A stretch of 64,000 nt of DNA from Takakia lepidozioides (Eukaryota > Streptophyta > Takakiopsida > Takakiales > Takakiaceae), in the NCBI GenBank assembly GCA_030704615.1, contig CM060732.1, forward strand, positions 42,701,053 through 42,765,052. The letters run 5' to 3'. How positions within the stretch are numbered: the stretch's first letter is position 1; each line of letters starts with the position of its first letter. Shown here piece after piece: positions 33,684 through 45,590 of this stretch. Position numbers and translations under genes: made by a program. The notes beneath the pieces are model-generated. The model did no database searches. It saw only the letters and a list, made by a program, of their open reading frames with translations, and was not told where the DNA came from.

Positions 33684-36638
33684 TCATGGAGACATTGTCC
33701 GCACAACATTGTTCATGTGGATCCATTGAGGAGGATCTGACAAGTTATACTCCCAAAGTTTTGACCAACAGTCCCTATACCTTTCAAAGTCTGTTGGGTT
33801 ACCACATTTTCTCGGTCTCCACCACTCCACCTTCACCTTCTTAAAATTAGGATCTTCCTTTTCGCGGATCACGTCAGATATTGCCACCCCCATCCAGACC
33901 GGGCACGTACTTGGGTCATGAGGGCGAACGAGCACAAAAAACCCTTTCTCAATATCCTTGAACGGATTCGAGGATATTATTGGTCGCTCACACCTCGGGC
34001 CACAGTAAGTTTCTACGATTTCATCATCTTCTTCCATATCTGGCACTATGTGTGGATGGATTCCGTCTTTGTGATGATTCTTGGACCAATTTGTTTTCAG
34101 CGAGAATCCCTCAAAAAGCTGAATACGCTCGGGAGCTTCTGGAATTGGCTTATCCAGCTCGGCGAGAATGTTTCCCCAGTACTGTCCGTATTGTTCCATT
34201 CGACCTTTGTAATGATCATCAAGCATCATTCCTTTCGTCCAAAAATCCCTGTATTTTTTTATTCCATTCTTAATGAATGACTGTTTTTTGGAGAAGTCGT
34301 CCCCGACTCCCCAAATAGGTCTCCTTGGAATGGCGTCTGGGTCTCCTTCAGGGAGCTTGGGAGTCCTGTCAGGATTGGACTTCCACATCTTCACGCTATT
34401 GTTTGTTGGAAGCCAATCCGAATCAGTAGTGGACTTCTTGCACTTCATGACGGGCCAGCCCTCCGCATCCTTAAAAAAACGGAAGACGTGCATCTCCGAA
34501 ATCCCGACCAACGCCTCCTTTCCATCCACAGTACAGCCCTTGACCAAATTCTTGAAGTCGGGAACCTCCTGAATAATCTGTGGAATGAATTGCAAATCTT
34601 GCGAGGTCATAAAAGTCCTCATCAAATCCGAAAGAATGTAGGTGTTTCGTTCCTTCAGCTTCTTCGATAGGTAGCTGAAGAACCCGTCGATGTCCTCATG
34701 GGTGTGTCCGTCCATTAGGAACCCTAGCTGGATTTCTTCAAAAACGTCTTTGGCGATCAGGAGGGATAGAAAATCAAGCATCCATCTGTTCTTACTGTCC
34801 TTCGCGGAGTTGTCCATTTGCAAGTACAGTCTTCTCGGAAGTGGACGAGCACCACGTTCGTCTTCCGGCCTACAGGGTTTAAGAGCAGATCTAAACATCT
34901 TGATTTACCTCTTAAAAGTGATTCGAAAAACTCGTTTTGAAGTCGGTAATCGAAAATGTTCCTGGACTCGCGATAGGTTGGCTTCTCCAGCTGGTGCAGA
35001 CAACGTGCCAAAGAACCAATTGTAAAGTTTGAATTTCCCTTCCAGAACTCAAGATAATATTGACCGTAAGCTCTATCACCATGTCCGTGCGTTACCATTC
35101 CCGTTAGTGAAACTGGAAGTTGACCCAATCCAGAAATCATCTTGTTTGGAGTCTGGAGCCTTGGAACAGCTGTTTTCCTATGATCCATTTTGTCGTGAAT
35201 AATACAGATAAACTCCTTCGAAATCATAACAGACTCATTCCTCCAGCTATGGTACAGTTTTCTGCACGACTCTTGGTGCCTCAAATGTTTATCAAGCGCT
35301 CATTTGTGTGTCACCTGTTCCGCACTTCTCTTGACAGACTTTCTGATCAGGTCCTTTAACATCTCACACTCCGTGCACTTTGCAAATATGCTCCCAGTTT
35401 TACAAACCTCCACGTTAGGAAAAATCCGACTCCGGATGCCGACTGCGAGACTCCTTCCAACCCGAAAAGTCTGTTCGTCTGTTACAATAAGGAAGGGTCA
35501 GGAAAGGAACGTCCACTGGACAGTGGAGGTTCATGAAACTAGAACCACAGTCGAAAGAGACAAAATCGAAGGGAGGATAATCAACATTGAATTAGAAAAA
35601 ACTTCCAGGAAAGAAATTGAAGAATGGAGATTTCATACCTCATTGGACTCGTCTCGTATTCGCTTCCAATTCATTTCAGGTGGTAAGACTCTCAAAGTAT
35701 CCCTCCTTCCCCCCCCAATGCATCTTGTCTTATGGGGCATGAGGTCAGTATTTCCGTTGATAATGGACATAATGTTACCCTCTGCCTGAAGCGTCTGTGG
35801 GCGTGGCCTCTTCACTCCACGGTTCCTATGGAGACTTGACAACCAACCCTGTTTACTCAACTTTTTGTACTCCATGTATGTGGACCTGCCAATTCCATGA
35901 ATTGTCCACCAAGCAGTCTCACAAACATCTACACCCTCAATCGTAACATATGCCCTGCGAGAGGTCCCTTCCAGCAAGTGAAGTCGTTTTGAAACATTTA
36001 GTCCGTGTTCTCTCCTCTCATCGAAAGTGGATCCCCAAAATGAAGTACAGATAGCCAAGGTTTTTCACCAATCGAAATATTGATAGCATTGAAGTCTGCA
36101 GCAAGGTTTGCTGCTCACTGACCGGACTTCCTCCAGAGTAAGATTCTTCATTTTTTTTTTGGAGTGTTCCAAATCTCGATCCCTCTTCTTCCTCGTAAAA
36201 TGCCGATACGTCGCTTTCTTCACACCTGCCTCGTGATCTTCGTACAAGATATTGTCAGAGGATCTAATAAAATTCTCCAGATCATTTAGAGTAGTCTCCC
36301 ACTTTCCAAAAGTCGTGTTTTTATTAAAGGCCATTTTACAAGAGACATCAAAGATCCAGTTCCTCCAGAAAGTATTCTGGTGACAAGAACTCTAACATCG
36401 TCCTCTCCTAGTTTGTCATTGAGGATCACCTCGTCCGGAATGTAGGCTTGAATCCTCCCCTCGAACAGTGCACCCCCATCATCACCCAACAGTACGCACT
36501 ACAAGTTCTCCAGTTGTTTCTTTCGAGTCCTCCGCTCGGATTCCCGGAACTCTTCGATGGTCAGTGGTTTGATTCATCCTCGTCGACGTCAGAATTCTCG
36601 GCAATATCCCTTGTCTCCGGCATAAAAGCAGGATTCAT
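33684..36638 (-). pseudogene. DUF7869-like gene (transposase-type fold suspected), decayed or multi-exon
   Basis: Minus-strand pieces in order: ATG at 36638 (MNPAFMPETRDIAE, acidic), then 36489-36286, 36334-36065 (ending SSKPCCRLQCYQYF, a Cys cluster), 36058-35633 (VEGVDVCETAWWTIHGI read with one variant residue, GVKRPRPQTLQAEG), 35284-34757 (GLGQLPVSLTGMVTHGHGD) and 34898-33684. The last has YLQMDNSAKDSKNRWMLDFL and LGFLMDGHTHEDIDGFF, which fit the DNxxxxxKN and GHTxxDxDxxF signatures of DUF7869 proteins, common in mosses, lycophytes, ferns and animals and thought to come from mobile elements. A donor ATGAG|GTATGA near 35640 suggests at least one true intron; other breaks are frameshifts or an in-frame stop. 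Function unknown; a DDE/RNase-H-like nuclease is a guess. Confidence 0.65.
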
Positions 36639-37002
36639 GTCAGGCCCTCCTTAATACTGTACATTTTCTCTCTCTTCTCCCTGTCTCTCCCTGTCCTCTA
36701 GGAAGCCTATTGCCAATGGGTGGACTTGATGCGGGAGTACATAAATGTCTCTATGACTAAATGTTGGCCTTGCCCCCGTGTCTTTGTTTGTTTTGACCTG
36801 AAGCACTTTGCTTTAGGTAAGGTAGTGCATTGGATTTAGTTGGGGAGTTTGGGGCTTACCCTCTTTAGAGTATGCCTACGCAGTCCATTCCCTGCAGCTC
36901 CCTAGGGTGTGATCTCTGAATGGTAACAAGCGGACCCCTACCGCTTGAGGGCAGCCCCTCCGCCCAAATTGGGGAGTCGTATGCTTTGTCCAGCATACTC
37001 GG

Positions 37003-37356
37003 CTAGGGTTGGTCCTTGTGCTTTAACTTATAGCCTGCAAACTCTACCAATACGTTACCTCTCTTCTCCGCATGAACTTTGCCAACATTCCACACGACCG
37101 GGATCCCAATGGCCTCCTTCAAGGTCTCAGCATCCATATGTCCATAAGGAAGAGGACATAATGAGTGTGCTTCATCACAGGAGATGAGAACCACTGAAAT
37201 GGTTGAGGAAGATAATTGGTGTCCATGATAGGTCCCAACCCCGGAGACATTAAGGCAATCCCCAGTTGCTACTGGAGATGAAGACGCGGGAAGAGTAAGA
37301 AACACTCTTTGACCCGTCTCTGAGCTCATGATCACCAGAACCTCCACTGCACACAC
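37003..37356 (-). other. unrecognised open frame of 117 residues
   Basis: Contains VFLTLPASSSPVATGDCLNV, YHGHQLSSSTISVVLISCDE and IPVVWNVGKVHAEKRGNVLV. The composition looks protein-like and the frame is long for the local base content. I do not recognise a family. It lies upstream of the DUF7869-like gene on the same strand and could be part of the same unit. Confidence 0.35.
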
Positions 37357-38360
37357 GAGGTTTAAGAAACTGAAAACCCCTCCGTGAAAACCCTACTTAC
37401 AGTAATAAGCAGTATGAGTTAAGACTATATTCAGAGATGAATCAATACAATAAAATGAAATACACTCGCGTATGAACGTTTCAGAGAAGTAGGTAGACTT
37501 GCGATGGCCACAGAGGTACAGGATGCTCAGAGAGGTGCACTATGGGCAGTGAGGTGGGAGATGACCAGAGAGGTGCGAGAAACACAATCTGCAAGTGAGA
37601 GGTATGGAGATAGAAGTTTGAACAGTTTGCACTCAGACCTTATATAGAGGTGGAAACCAGGTTGCCCGTTGGAACTCCTCCAATGGGATAGTGCGATACA
37701 TTGTCTCGCGGATCAATTTCCGTCGCCGATATGGCCACAATCAAACGGTTCCTTTTGTTGCAGGAGTGCACTCTATGACCGATTTCGGAAAAGAGTATCA
37801 TTTACTGGTAGATCCCTATGTAACAATTATGATGCCAGAATGATAACGGCCGATAACCGTGGTTCAATGGTTTCGTACTCGTGCTTATAAAGCAGTACAT
37901 ATTTCGCATTCAATGCTGTCCAAGTGGATCAAGGCCTGACGCCGATGATAAGTGTCATGAAATTGTGCAGCTATGACACTCGGCCGAGAATGCGGCGGGC
38001 ATAAATGAGTGACAGAGGAAATATTCCAAGCCTTAATCCGCCGAATGTAGACATGGTCAAGAGCAATAATTCCCAGCGGCAAAACGCCGTTGGAGAATCT
38101 GACTTGTACATTTCATTTATTGTCACGTATGGGGTATGGGAAATATCCCGCGGGGTTATAATTGATGATCATGTGCAAGGGATCATTAACGTCACATTTT
38201 CTCGTTCATTCATCTGTTTTTTCATTTCATCTAATCATTCGTAAAATGGATAGACAGAATGGAAATGATGAATTGGATGATATTTGCATAGATGTTGGAT
38301 GGAACACGCACGACCGTTTGATTTCGAAAGGACGCGATGGTTCAGATCCTTTGCAACGGC
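37357..38360. other. no gene recognised
   Basis: Non-repetitive sequence between the two divergent gene sets. A short frame at 38162-38488 has no known domain. It may hold promoters for both directions. Confidence 0.35.
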
Positions 38361-38363
38361 ACC

Positions 38364-38370
38364 ATATAAG
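38364..38370 (+). promoter_or_regulatory. candidate TATA box for the CTD-like repeat gene
   Basis: ATATAAG in ACCATATAAGGGGTG, followed about 30 bases later by GC-richer sequence and a purine-rich leader up to the proposed start codon at 38697. Inferred from position only. Confidence 0.4.
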
Positions 38371-38696
38371 GGGTGTGGTCGTTCAGCCCACCCTTTCGCC
38401 ACTCCATTGTGTACGCGGAAGCGCTGCGGAAGTGGTAAGACCGACTAGCGCTAGAAAACAGAGAGTTTTGAAGAGGGGGAGAGCGTGAAGAGCAGAGAGC
38501 ATGTTGTGCAGGGTGCCGTGAGAGCTGAGAGAAGAGAGCGTGCAGTTCAGTGCAGCGTGAGAGTGCAGTGGAGAAAAGGAAGCAGACAACGGATTCAAGT
38601 GCAGACAGGAGACGGGATGGAAGCAGAGCAAAAAGGAGAGCGGAGCGGTGGAAGCTTAAGGGTCAGGCGTTTCAGGTCAGCAACAGGGGCACCGAA

Positions 38697-40047
38697 ATGG
38701 TTCAGGCATCCAGCAGGTACTGTTCTTGTTTACAGTTACTATCTGGTTTGATGTCATTCTCTCTTGCTCGCTTTGATGTCATTCTCTCATTCTCTCTTTG
38801 TTCTGTTTATTGATTTGTTTTTGTTTTTGTTTTGCTATTGCTTTTGTTGGTCAACATCGCCCACGTCGCTGTTGGTTTGCTTATGTTCCTCACTCGCTTT
38901 CGTTCCAGAGGTTATAGAGCACCATTTGTTTCTTGCATGTCACGTTTCGTGAGTGTGATGTCTTGTCTGATACGGAGTATCTCATTTCAATTCATTGGTT
39001 CCAAAGCTGTTTCAATTTGATTGAATTGATTAAAGCTGTTTAGGTGTTTCAATGCATTGCTGCTTCTCTGCTGGTGGTTTGTATGGTGGTTTGTAAGGGT
39101 GGTTGGTATGGGTGGTTTGTTGTTCTGGTTTACTGGAGCTCCTGGATTATTAGGGTTATGGATTAGGGTTATGGCGGGTTAGGATCATGGTTTTCTGTGA
39201 TTGGTTTTTCGAATTTCTGATATTTGAAAACGGGTTTTTCTTCGGGCCTGGGCTACTCTAGTAGACTAGTCTCCGTAGACCACTAGACCTCTAGTGGACC
39301 TCCATAAACTCCGGCAGGACAAACCACACGAACCTCGCCTGCACAGTGGAGGTTCATGCGAATTACCATGCCAAGGCACAACATAAGGATGTTTTGAGAT
39401 AGACTTATGTCGGTGCCTCCCCTGCATTGATTTTTTGTTCTGTCAGTATAAAAAGAAGGGGCGTAGGAGTGCACACGGTGGCCAAAGATGGATCTAAGAC
39501 CGTCGTCGACATCTGTAAGAGGCCAAGGAGACAAAATTCAGTAAACATCAACGAAGCAGAAAACCAAGACGCATCACTGGTTGTATCGAAAACAAAAACC
39601 TTCAAGAAGAGATATGAGAATCAAATATCAGATGTGGACTCTAACGTGCGAACCTTCATAAATCCGGGCACTGACGAATCAATGTTCGAGGGAGTTATTC
39701 GATGGGAGACAACGGAGGAAACAGAGGAAGAGAAAGATGAAAGTGATGAGTGCAATCTTCAGTCTAATTTAGATAATGACATTTCTGTAGGAGATAGTGA
39801 ACAATCCCCGGGATCTGTCCTTCCATCCTCTCCCGGATACAGTCCTGACTCTCCTCAGTATCCAGTATCTGTCTTTGTAATTTCTCCAGAATATATCCCC
39901 GCTGATTCTCTAGAATATGTCCCTGCAGATTTTCCTCAGTACGTCCCTGGAGATTCTCCAGAATACATCTCTGGAGATTCTCCGATATATACCTCTAGAG
40001 AGTATTCCCCTGAAACCTTGAGGATGATTCGAGAGAGCCTCCTGTAG
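38697..40047 (+). CDS. acidic protein with Pol II CTD-like octad repeats (two exons proposed)
   Basis: Proposed exon 1 is 38697-38716 (MVQASS, donor CAGCAG|GTACTG). Exon 2 is 39447-40047 (acceptor TTCTGTCAG|TATAAAA) and continues in frame as SIKRRGVGVHTVAKDG. The protein is about 207 residues: a basic start (KRPRRQN, KTKTFKKRYE), an acidic middle (TTEETEEEKDESDE), then Pro/Ser/Tyr octads: SPGYSPDSPQY, SPEYIPAD, SLEYVPAD, FPQYVPGD, SPEYISGD, SPIYTSR, EYSPE. The unit is close to [S/F]PxYxPxD and resembles the YSPTSPS repeat of RNA polymerase II in composition. No family recognised. The intron holds one copy of the 24-bp palindrome (39331-39354). Confidence 0.5.
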
Positions 40048-40275
40048 TTATTGTAGATATAAGAAAATGAAAAGATGGACCTCATCTTACAAAACAATAT
40101 CGAGTTATTGTAGATATTAGGTATTCATTATTCGAACAATTTTGAGACTGCATGATGTATGAAATGGCGAGACGAGCCTTCTCTGAATAAATGTTTTTTC
40201 TTCTTATGAGTGAAATATTTTTTTCCTCCTGAATTGAATTTTTTTTATCTGTCAGCTATGAGCTGTGAAGTGGTG

Positions 40276-40299
40276 AACCTCCACTGGACAGTGGAGGTT
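40276..40299. repeat. 24-bp palindrome, exact copy
   Basis: Arms AACCTCCACTG and CAGTGGAGGTT around GA. One of six copies in 33.4-43.8 kb: 33418-33441 (diverged), 35508-35531 (one arm change), 39331-39354 (left arm changed), 40276-40299 (exact), 41404-41427 (exact) and 43784-43807 (central GA is GG). All copies lie in gaps or proposed introns. Confidence 0.85.
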
Positions 40300-40439
40300 A
40301 CTATCCTAGGAGTTTTGTATGGTTGTTATGATATGTGTCTGACGACAGAGGTGGTTTGTTCTGTGGACAACAACATCACCCCCAATGATTGTATTGTTGG
40401 AATGTGCAAACCTATCTGTGGTTCATTTGTTTCTCGAAA

Positions 40440-43400
40440 ATCTCCAAATTTTAAGAATGATCACCTGGCAATTTTGAGCTCAACCTGGAGATCACAGAAT
40501 GGGGCATTGTACCCGTTGGCACACCTCCGGACCATAAGTTCCGGTTCCAATACAAGATTGGTGCAGAGGTCGCCGAGCTCAAATATGCAGATATGGTCGA
40601 CGTAGAGCTGGAGACGGAGGTGGAATTTCCGATGCTGGTAATGTTCATGATGGAAGATGGTAGATTTCCCAGAACGTTTGGCTTCAAACTAGAGGTACGA
40701 ATTTTAAGGAAGGCCATGATGAGAGAATCCATTCGGGCGGGGTTCACATATTGCGATGATGGTACTCAATTTACAGATGAAGGTTTTTGCATGGCTTGGG
40801 GTATTTTCTTGGATGTGCTTTACTTAAAGGGTAAGAAGATGCAAAGACGCGAGAGGAGGAGGCTGCAAGAGCGAGGCCAAAGAAGGGCAAATGGAAATCC
40901 ATTGACGCCGGTGGTGATGAGAATGAAGCCGGGACATCAGGGGGAAAGAAGAAACAAAAGGAGGAGATGGATCCCGCTTTCATGATAGATAACAAGAAAC
41001 CCAAGGCTTCAGACATATTCGACAAAGAGAAGTGTGAGAAGATACAGGAGATCGAGGCTGGAGCAAGACTACAATGACATGTTTCCTTTTGGGTTTGAGG
41101 CGACCCAGGACGTCAAAGTTTCTATGATGGAGCTTGCTATCAGGGATATGGTGTACAGGCCCGTAAATGTGAAGCACAAAGACGAAGTCAAAGCGCGTCT
41201 TTACCAGCTCCAGGTGTTCGACTCCAAACATCCAGTTTATTTGATTCCCGCAAACCCCGAGAAGCCTATGGAGGTTTCTAATTCGAAACTTCGAAACTGG
41301 AAGGAGGTGGAAAATTCCAGATTCTTCGTCATCGGTGGACAAACACACGATCATTGCTGCCAAGGTATATTTCCCAACAAGTTCCAATTTTTTTAACAAC
41401 ATGAACCTCCACTGGACAGTGGAGGTTCATGAACTTTAAACAAAATGCTTGTTAGGTCGATATCATTTCTGACCTTATTCAATTCTGTCGCAGGAACTTG
41501 TGCAAGACGTAGACGAGGACAATCTTAAGAAGTAATGCACTGACTGGCCCTCAAAGATTATATGGTCAAAGGATCTGATGAGGCTCGTGAAGTTATCTAA
41601 GCTCCTAAACGACCCGAATAAGGCGCAAAAATTTGACACAACATTTCCCGAGAAAGTTGCACATGCCCAAAATTTCTTCAAGTTGAGGGGGGGGGCCGAA
41701 AAAGTACAACGATCATACAACGAAGTCGGAGACCAGACAATGGAAGGTAAATGATTCATTGTGTTTTTTGTTCCTTTTTCTAGAGAACCAAAATATTTTC
41801 AATCTCGGATTTAATGTGACGAACGGAGGCCGTATTACGAAGCACCGCATTACGAAGCATGAGACACTACAAAATGAGCTTCAAAATGGAGGGTGCTACA
41901 ATGAACGAGCGGGATGGTTTAGCATTCGAAAATTCGACATAATGGGGTCTTTTATAATGTGTCTTGTTTGGTAATGAGGTGCTTGTCCAACTTTTATTTT
42001 CCCAATCTAGTTATGTTCTCCACCTGTAACAGTTCTGCAAATGTGCCGCAAAAATACTTGAAACATCATATGATCATAAAAACGTGATGTTGCGGAGAAC
42101 GCTTATAAAAGTTTTCATGGTAATTGGGTTTTTCAAGGATTTTCTAGGCACACTATTGGAACTGTTCCTGGTGGAGAACACGAACAGATTGGACAAATTT
42201 GACTTGGAGAAGCACCACATTCCGAAGCAGGAGACACTACATAAAGAGCTTCAAATTATAAGGCACAACAAGATGGACGTACATGAATTGGCAATCGAAT
42301 CATCATTTGGAGTAAAGTATAATTGACATGATAGTTGTGACTATTGTTTCATCTCAAAAATTAATATCAAATATTGAATGAAATGTCTACTTTGGCCCTG
42401 ATTATTTTCGCAGGAATTTATGCAAGCATGTCAACTCATACTGGAGATGAGTAGCGTGAAGGAGGCCATGGTTCTGGTTCTCTGTGACGAATACATATAG
42501 AACCTGTGGGAGGAGGTGTTCAAACAGTGGGAACAAGGAAAATTTATTGATATTTTCGGGATCCAGTGTAAGGGTGAACAGCTACCGCTGAATAAAACCG
42601 CTATCGCGAAACTACAAGGACTTAATAGCAGGCAGTTGAAAAGAGTGGCGGAGAAAATCCTGAACAGAGACATTTGCATTCGGGGAACGAAATTCAAGGG
42701 AGCGGACAAATCATGAATGCGTATATTGACCAAATGAAATTGAGACGGTTTATTATCGACGATGTAATGGAAGTCTTAGGGTGGTCTCGGAAGAGCAAAC
42801 AGAACCCAGAACCGTATACCAAACAGGAGTGGCGTGATGTGAAAAAAAAAATACAACTTCAACAAAGCTAAGTTTGAGACTTTTCGAGATCGGCTCGGGA
42901 ACGACTACATTGTAAGCAAACAGAAGATGAATATGGAGACGCAACCAATGACTGCTGCCTTCAAGAAGTATGTCTGTCGTGAAAGCAAACCTTCGCGGAT
43001 AACCAGAATGCCCTGGCGATTCTATGCACGAGCTTCATGTCCCATTATACACAACTGGGGGGAAACCAAAAATTTACTGATGTCAGATCACGGTTGAAAC
43101 TTGCACCGAAGAAACAGTTTGACGACCGGTGTTCGTCAATACAATTTGTGATGATGACTCTGTTGTCTTCGAGGCAAGGGACTACTCCAATATCTTGTAT
43201 GCTTTTGTGGCTCGGAAGCTCATGTCCAGTGCATTTGTGTTTTTCTCGACACAAGAATCATCGGGAAATCTTGTGTCATACATCCGAAATGGCCTTGGAT
43301 CAAAATCGTTCATTATCCGACAGGGTTATTACATTCCCGACGAGTTTGAATCACCTTACAAGAGCTGCACGACTATATTCTCCCGGACGGTCCTCTGCCT

Positions 43401-44137
43401 CGATTACGTATTTCCGGCAACTGCTGAGGAGATGGTGAATCCGGACGATCACATTCAAACTGTTTTGTTAAAGCCGGACCCAATTAATCCCGTTATCCAA
43501 GGACCAGATGTAGACCCGACCTTGCAGGAGAAGGAGTGTAGGACTTACACTCATGAGCTGAAGGCGGACACCTACAATTACCTGGTTTTTTTTTTTTTGC
43601 AGGGACGGAATGTCTTGTGTGAACATTTTCGGAGGACTGGCAATGACATACGTTCTGCTTATAAGTGGATTCTGCATCATTTTGGAATTGTTTGTGTTTT
43701 CAGTTTGCCGGATTTAACTCTCGTGTTTTTTTACGTTGTCGGAATAGCGTGTTTAACATGTGTCTGAATGTTTCCATTTTGTTAACCTCCACTGGGCAGT
43801 GGAGGTTCATGTTATTGGAGTTCTGGGTGTTTTGGGTGTTTGTTATTCAAGAGTTTGGTGTGTTTGCTAGTTGTCTCAAAAGAAAGCCTAACCCTTTCAA
43901 TCTTTCGATGGTTGGTGTTCGTCGGATTTATTTTGATATCATTGTTTGGTTTCATTGCAGGAAAGAAATATTCGTGTGTTTGACATAAACTTTGTAACGA
44001 AAAAGAAATTTTGTAGAAGCAAGGTGGAGGCTTATTTCAAGACGCTCCAGATTGACAATCAGACTATCGCAGGAGACGGAGATGATGGAGACTCACTGCA
44101 GGATGACGAAGTGGACGAAGATGATGATGACGAATGA
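40440..44137 (+). pseudogene. large gene with a ParB/sulfiredoxin-like segment, multi-exon and decayed
   Basis: Pieces on the plus strand: 40458-40985 (WGIVPVGTPPDHKFRFQYKI, FGFKLEVRILRKAMMRE), shifting near 40860 into an acidic and Lys-rich tail; 41034-41364 with YRPVNVKHKDEVKARL, HPVYLIPANPEKP, SRFFVIGGQTHDHCC; exon 41494-41746 (acceptor TGTCGCAG|GAAC, donor GGAAG|GTAA); an exon from 42414; 42700-43760 (AFVFFSTQESSGNLVSYIRN); and a last exon 43961-44137 (acceptor TTCATTGCAG) ending in an acidic tail EVDEDDDDE. The pattern RPxxxxHxxxV, PVxLxP, VIGGQxxH is that of the ParB/Srx fold, where GGQH or GERR binds nucleotide. Stops at several sites show decay. No name known to me; it may be the main protein of a mobile element. 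Confidence 0.5.
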
Positions 44138-44259
44138 CACGACAATGATCGGGACGAGGAAATGGAGTAGAAACAAGAGGAGGACGACAAAGAGGAGAAA
44201 GACGAAGATGAGAACATGGAAATCGTCATCGGCACTAGAAGGAAAACGCGGAATAACCA

Positions 44260-45590
44260 TTGGCCCCCTTAAAAACTCTTGTCTTTTACCACTCTATAAA
44301 TCACTCCAAGTAATGGTAACCCCTGGCCAGTGGTTAATTCCGATGAAATGCCACGGTGGCATCATATGGAGTGGTTGGAAGTGGTTTCAACCACTAAGTA
44401 ATCCATGTGTAATATTTAATTTTATATTTATTATTCGATATTTGGTCAAATATTATATTAATAATGATAATATCCGACATGGACGGGTACAGTGATAAAT
44501 TATGAGTGGTTAAAGACACCTCAGTGATGGGAAGTGGTTGAAACCACTTTCTACTCCACGTGTAATAATTCTTTTTTTAAAGATTTTATCATTTCAAAAT
44601 ATATTATTCAACGTGGACGAGGATAGTATACGTAGATCTGGAGTGGTTAAAAACCCCCCAGTGATTGGTACCACTTGCACAGTGGTGGAATGTGAGTGGT
44701 TAAGACCCTTTTGTAACTGGAACCACTCTTCAAGTGGGCATTTGTGAGTGGTTATATACACGTGAGTGATTGGTACCACTTTTGTGGTGGGTTCCACTAT
44801 ACGTGGAGGGTCGTACATTGAGAAAAAGCCACACCTTGTGATCGCGGTTGTCCCACCATCGTGCATGCCTTCATGCCCCGATTCTAGGGCTTGAGTCCCC
44901 GTCTGCCCCCTATCCCACCAGCTCCGCTCGTCATTGTACATTGAGAAAAACCACACCTTGCGATCGCGGTTGTCCCACCATCGTGCACGCCTTCATGCCC
45001 CGATTCTAGGTCTTGAGTCCCTGTCTGCCCCCTATCCCACCAGCTCCGCTCGTCATTGTACATTGAGAAAAAGCCACACCTTTGCGATCACGGTTGTCCC
45101 ACCATCGTGCACACCTTCATGCCCCAATTCTAGGTCTTGAGTCCCTGTCTGCCCCTATCCCACCAGCTCCGCTCGTCGTCTCTCATGATTAGACTCGACA
45201 CTATAAGAAAACAAACATAGCTTTGTCATGTTTGTCTCTCACGATCAAACTCGACACAAAGAAAACAAACAGATGCCACAGTGGCAGGGAAGACAAAAAA
45301 AACGCTAAGTCCCCTCTACTCATGACTGGATGGATGAATGTAGCGATACATGGATGGATTTTGGGTTTTCCATCACCACACAAACCACTAAAGTTTCTCA
45401 TGTATCACCACAGAAGTAATACCAATCACTGGTGTATATGTAATCACTCATGCGTAACCACTGGCCAAGTGGTTCCAGTTACTAAATGGTTTGTAACCAC
45501 TCACTCTACACCACTCTCAAAGTGGTACCAATCAATGGGGGTCTTTAACCACTCCAGATCTACGTATACTGTCCCTGTCCACGTGGAATA
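44260..45590. repeat. foldback element with AGTGGTT-rich arms
   Basis: The arm 44605-44800 is repeated inverted at 45590-45405. Shared phrases are AGTATACGTAGATCTGGAGT, then GATTGGTACCACTT, then AGTAACTGGAACCACTT or its variant. The motif AGTGGTT/AACCACT recurs many times from 44270, so the left arm may be longer. The arms enclose the tandem repeats at 44810-45185. No coding frame is convincing. Confidence 0.75.
44810..45185. repeat. three tandem 119-120 bp repeats
   Basis: Units begin at about 44811, 44931 and 45051 with the phrase GTACATTGAGAAAAA(G)CC and contain GTTGTCCCACCATCGTGCA and CCCTATCCCACCAGCTCCG. A fourth copy lies inverted at about 45720-45614. Partial echoes (GATGGTGGGACAATCG) occur near 45825 and 46077. 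Confidence 0.85.

Noticed and set aside
40276-40299. The 24-bp palindrome as a rho-independent-type terminator
   Set aside because: No T-run follows it, it recurs within genes, and such terminators do not apply to nuclear plant genes.
44810-45185. CRISPR-like array
   Set aside because: Only three 119-bp tandem units without spacers, in a plant nuclear context.
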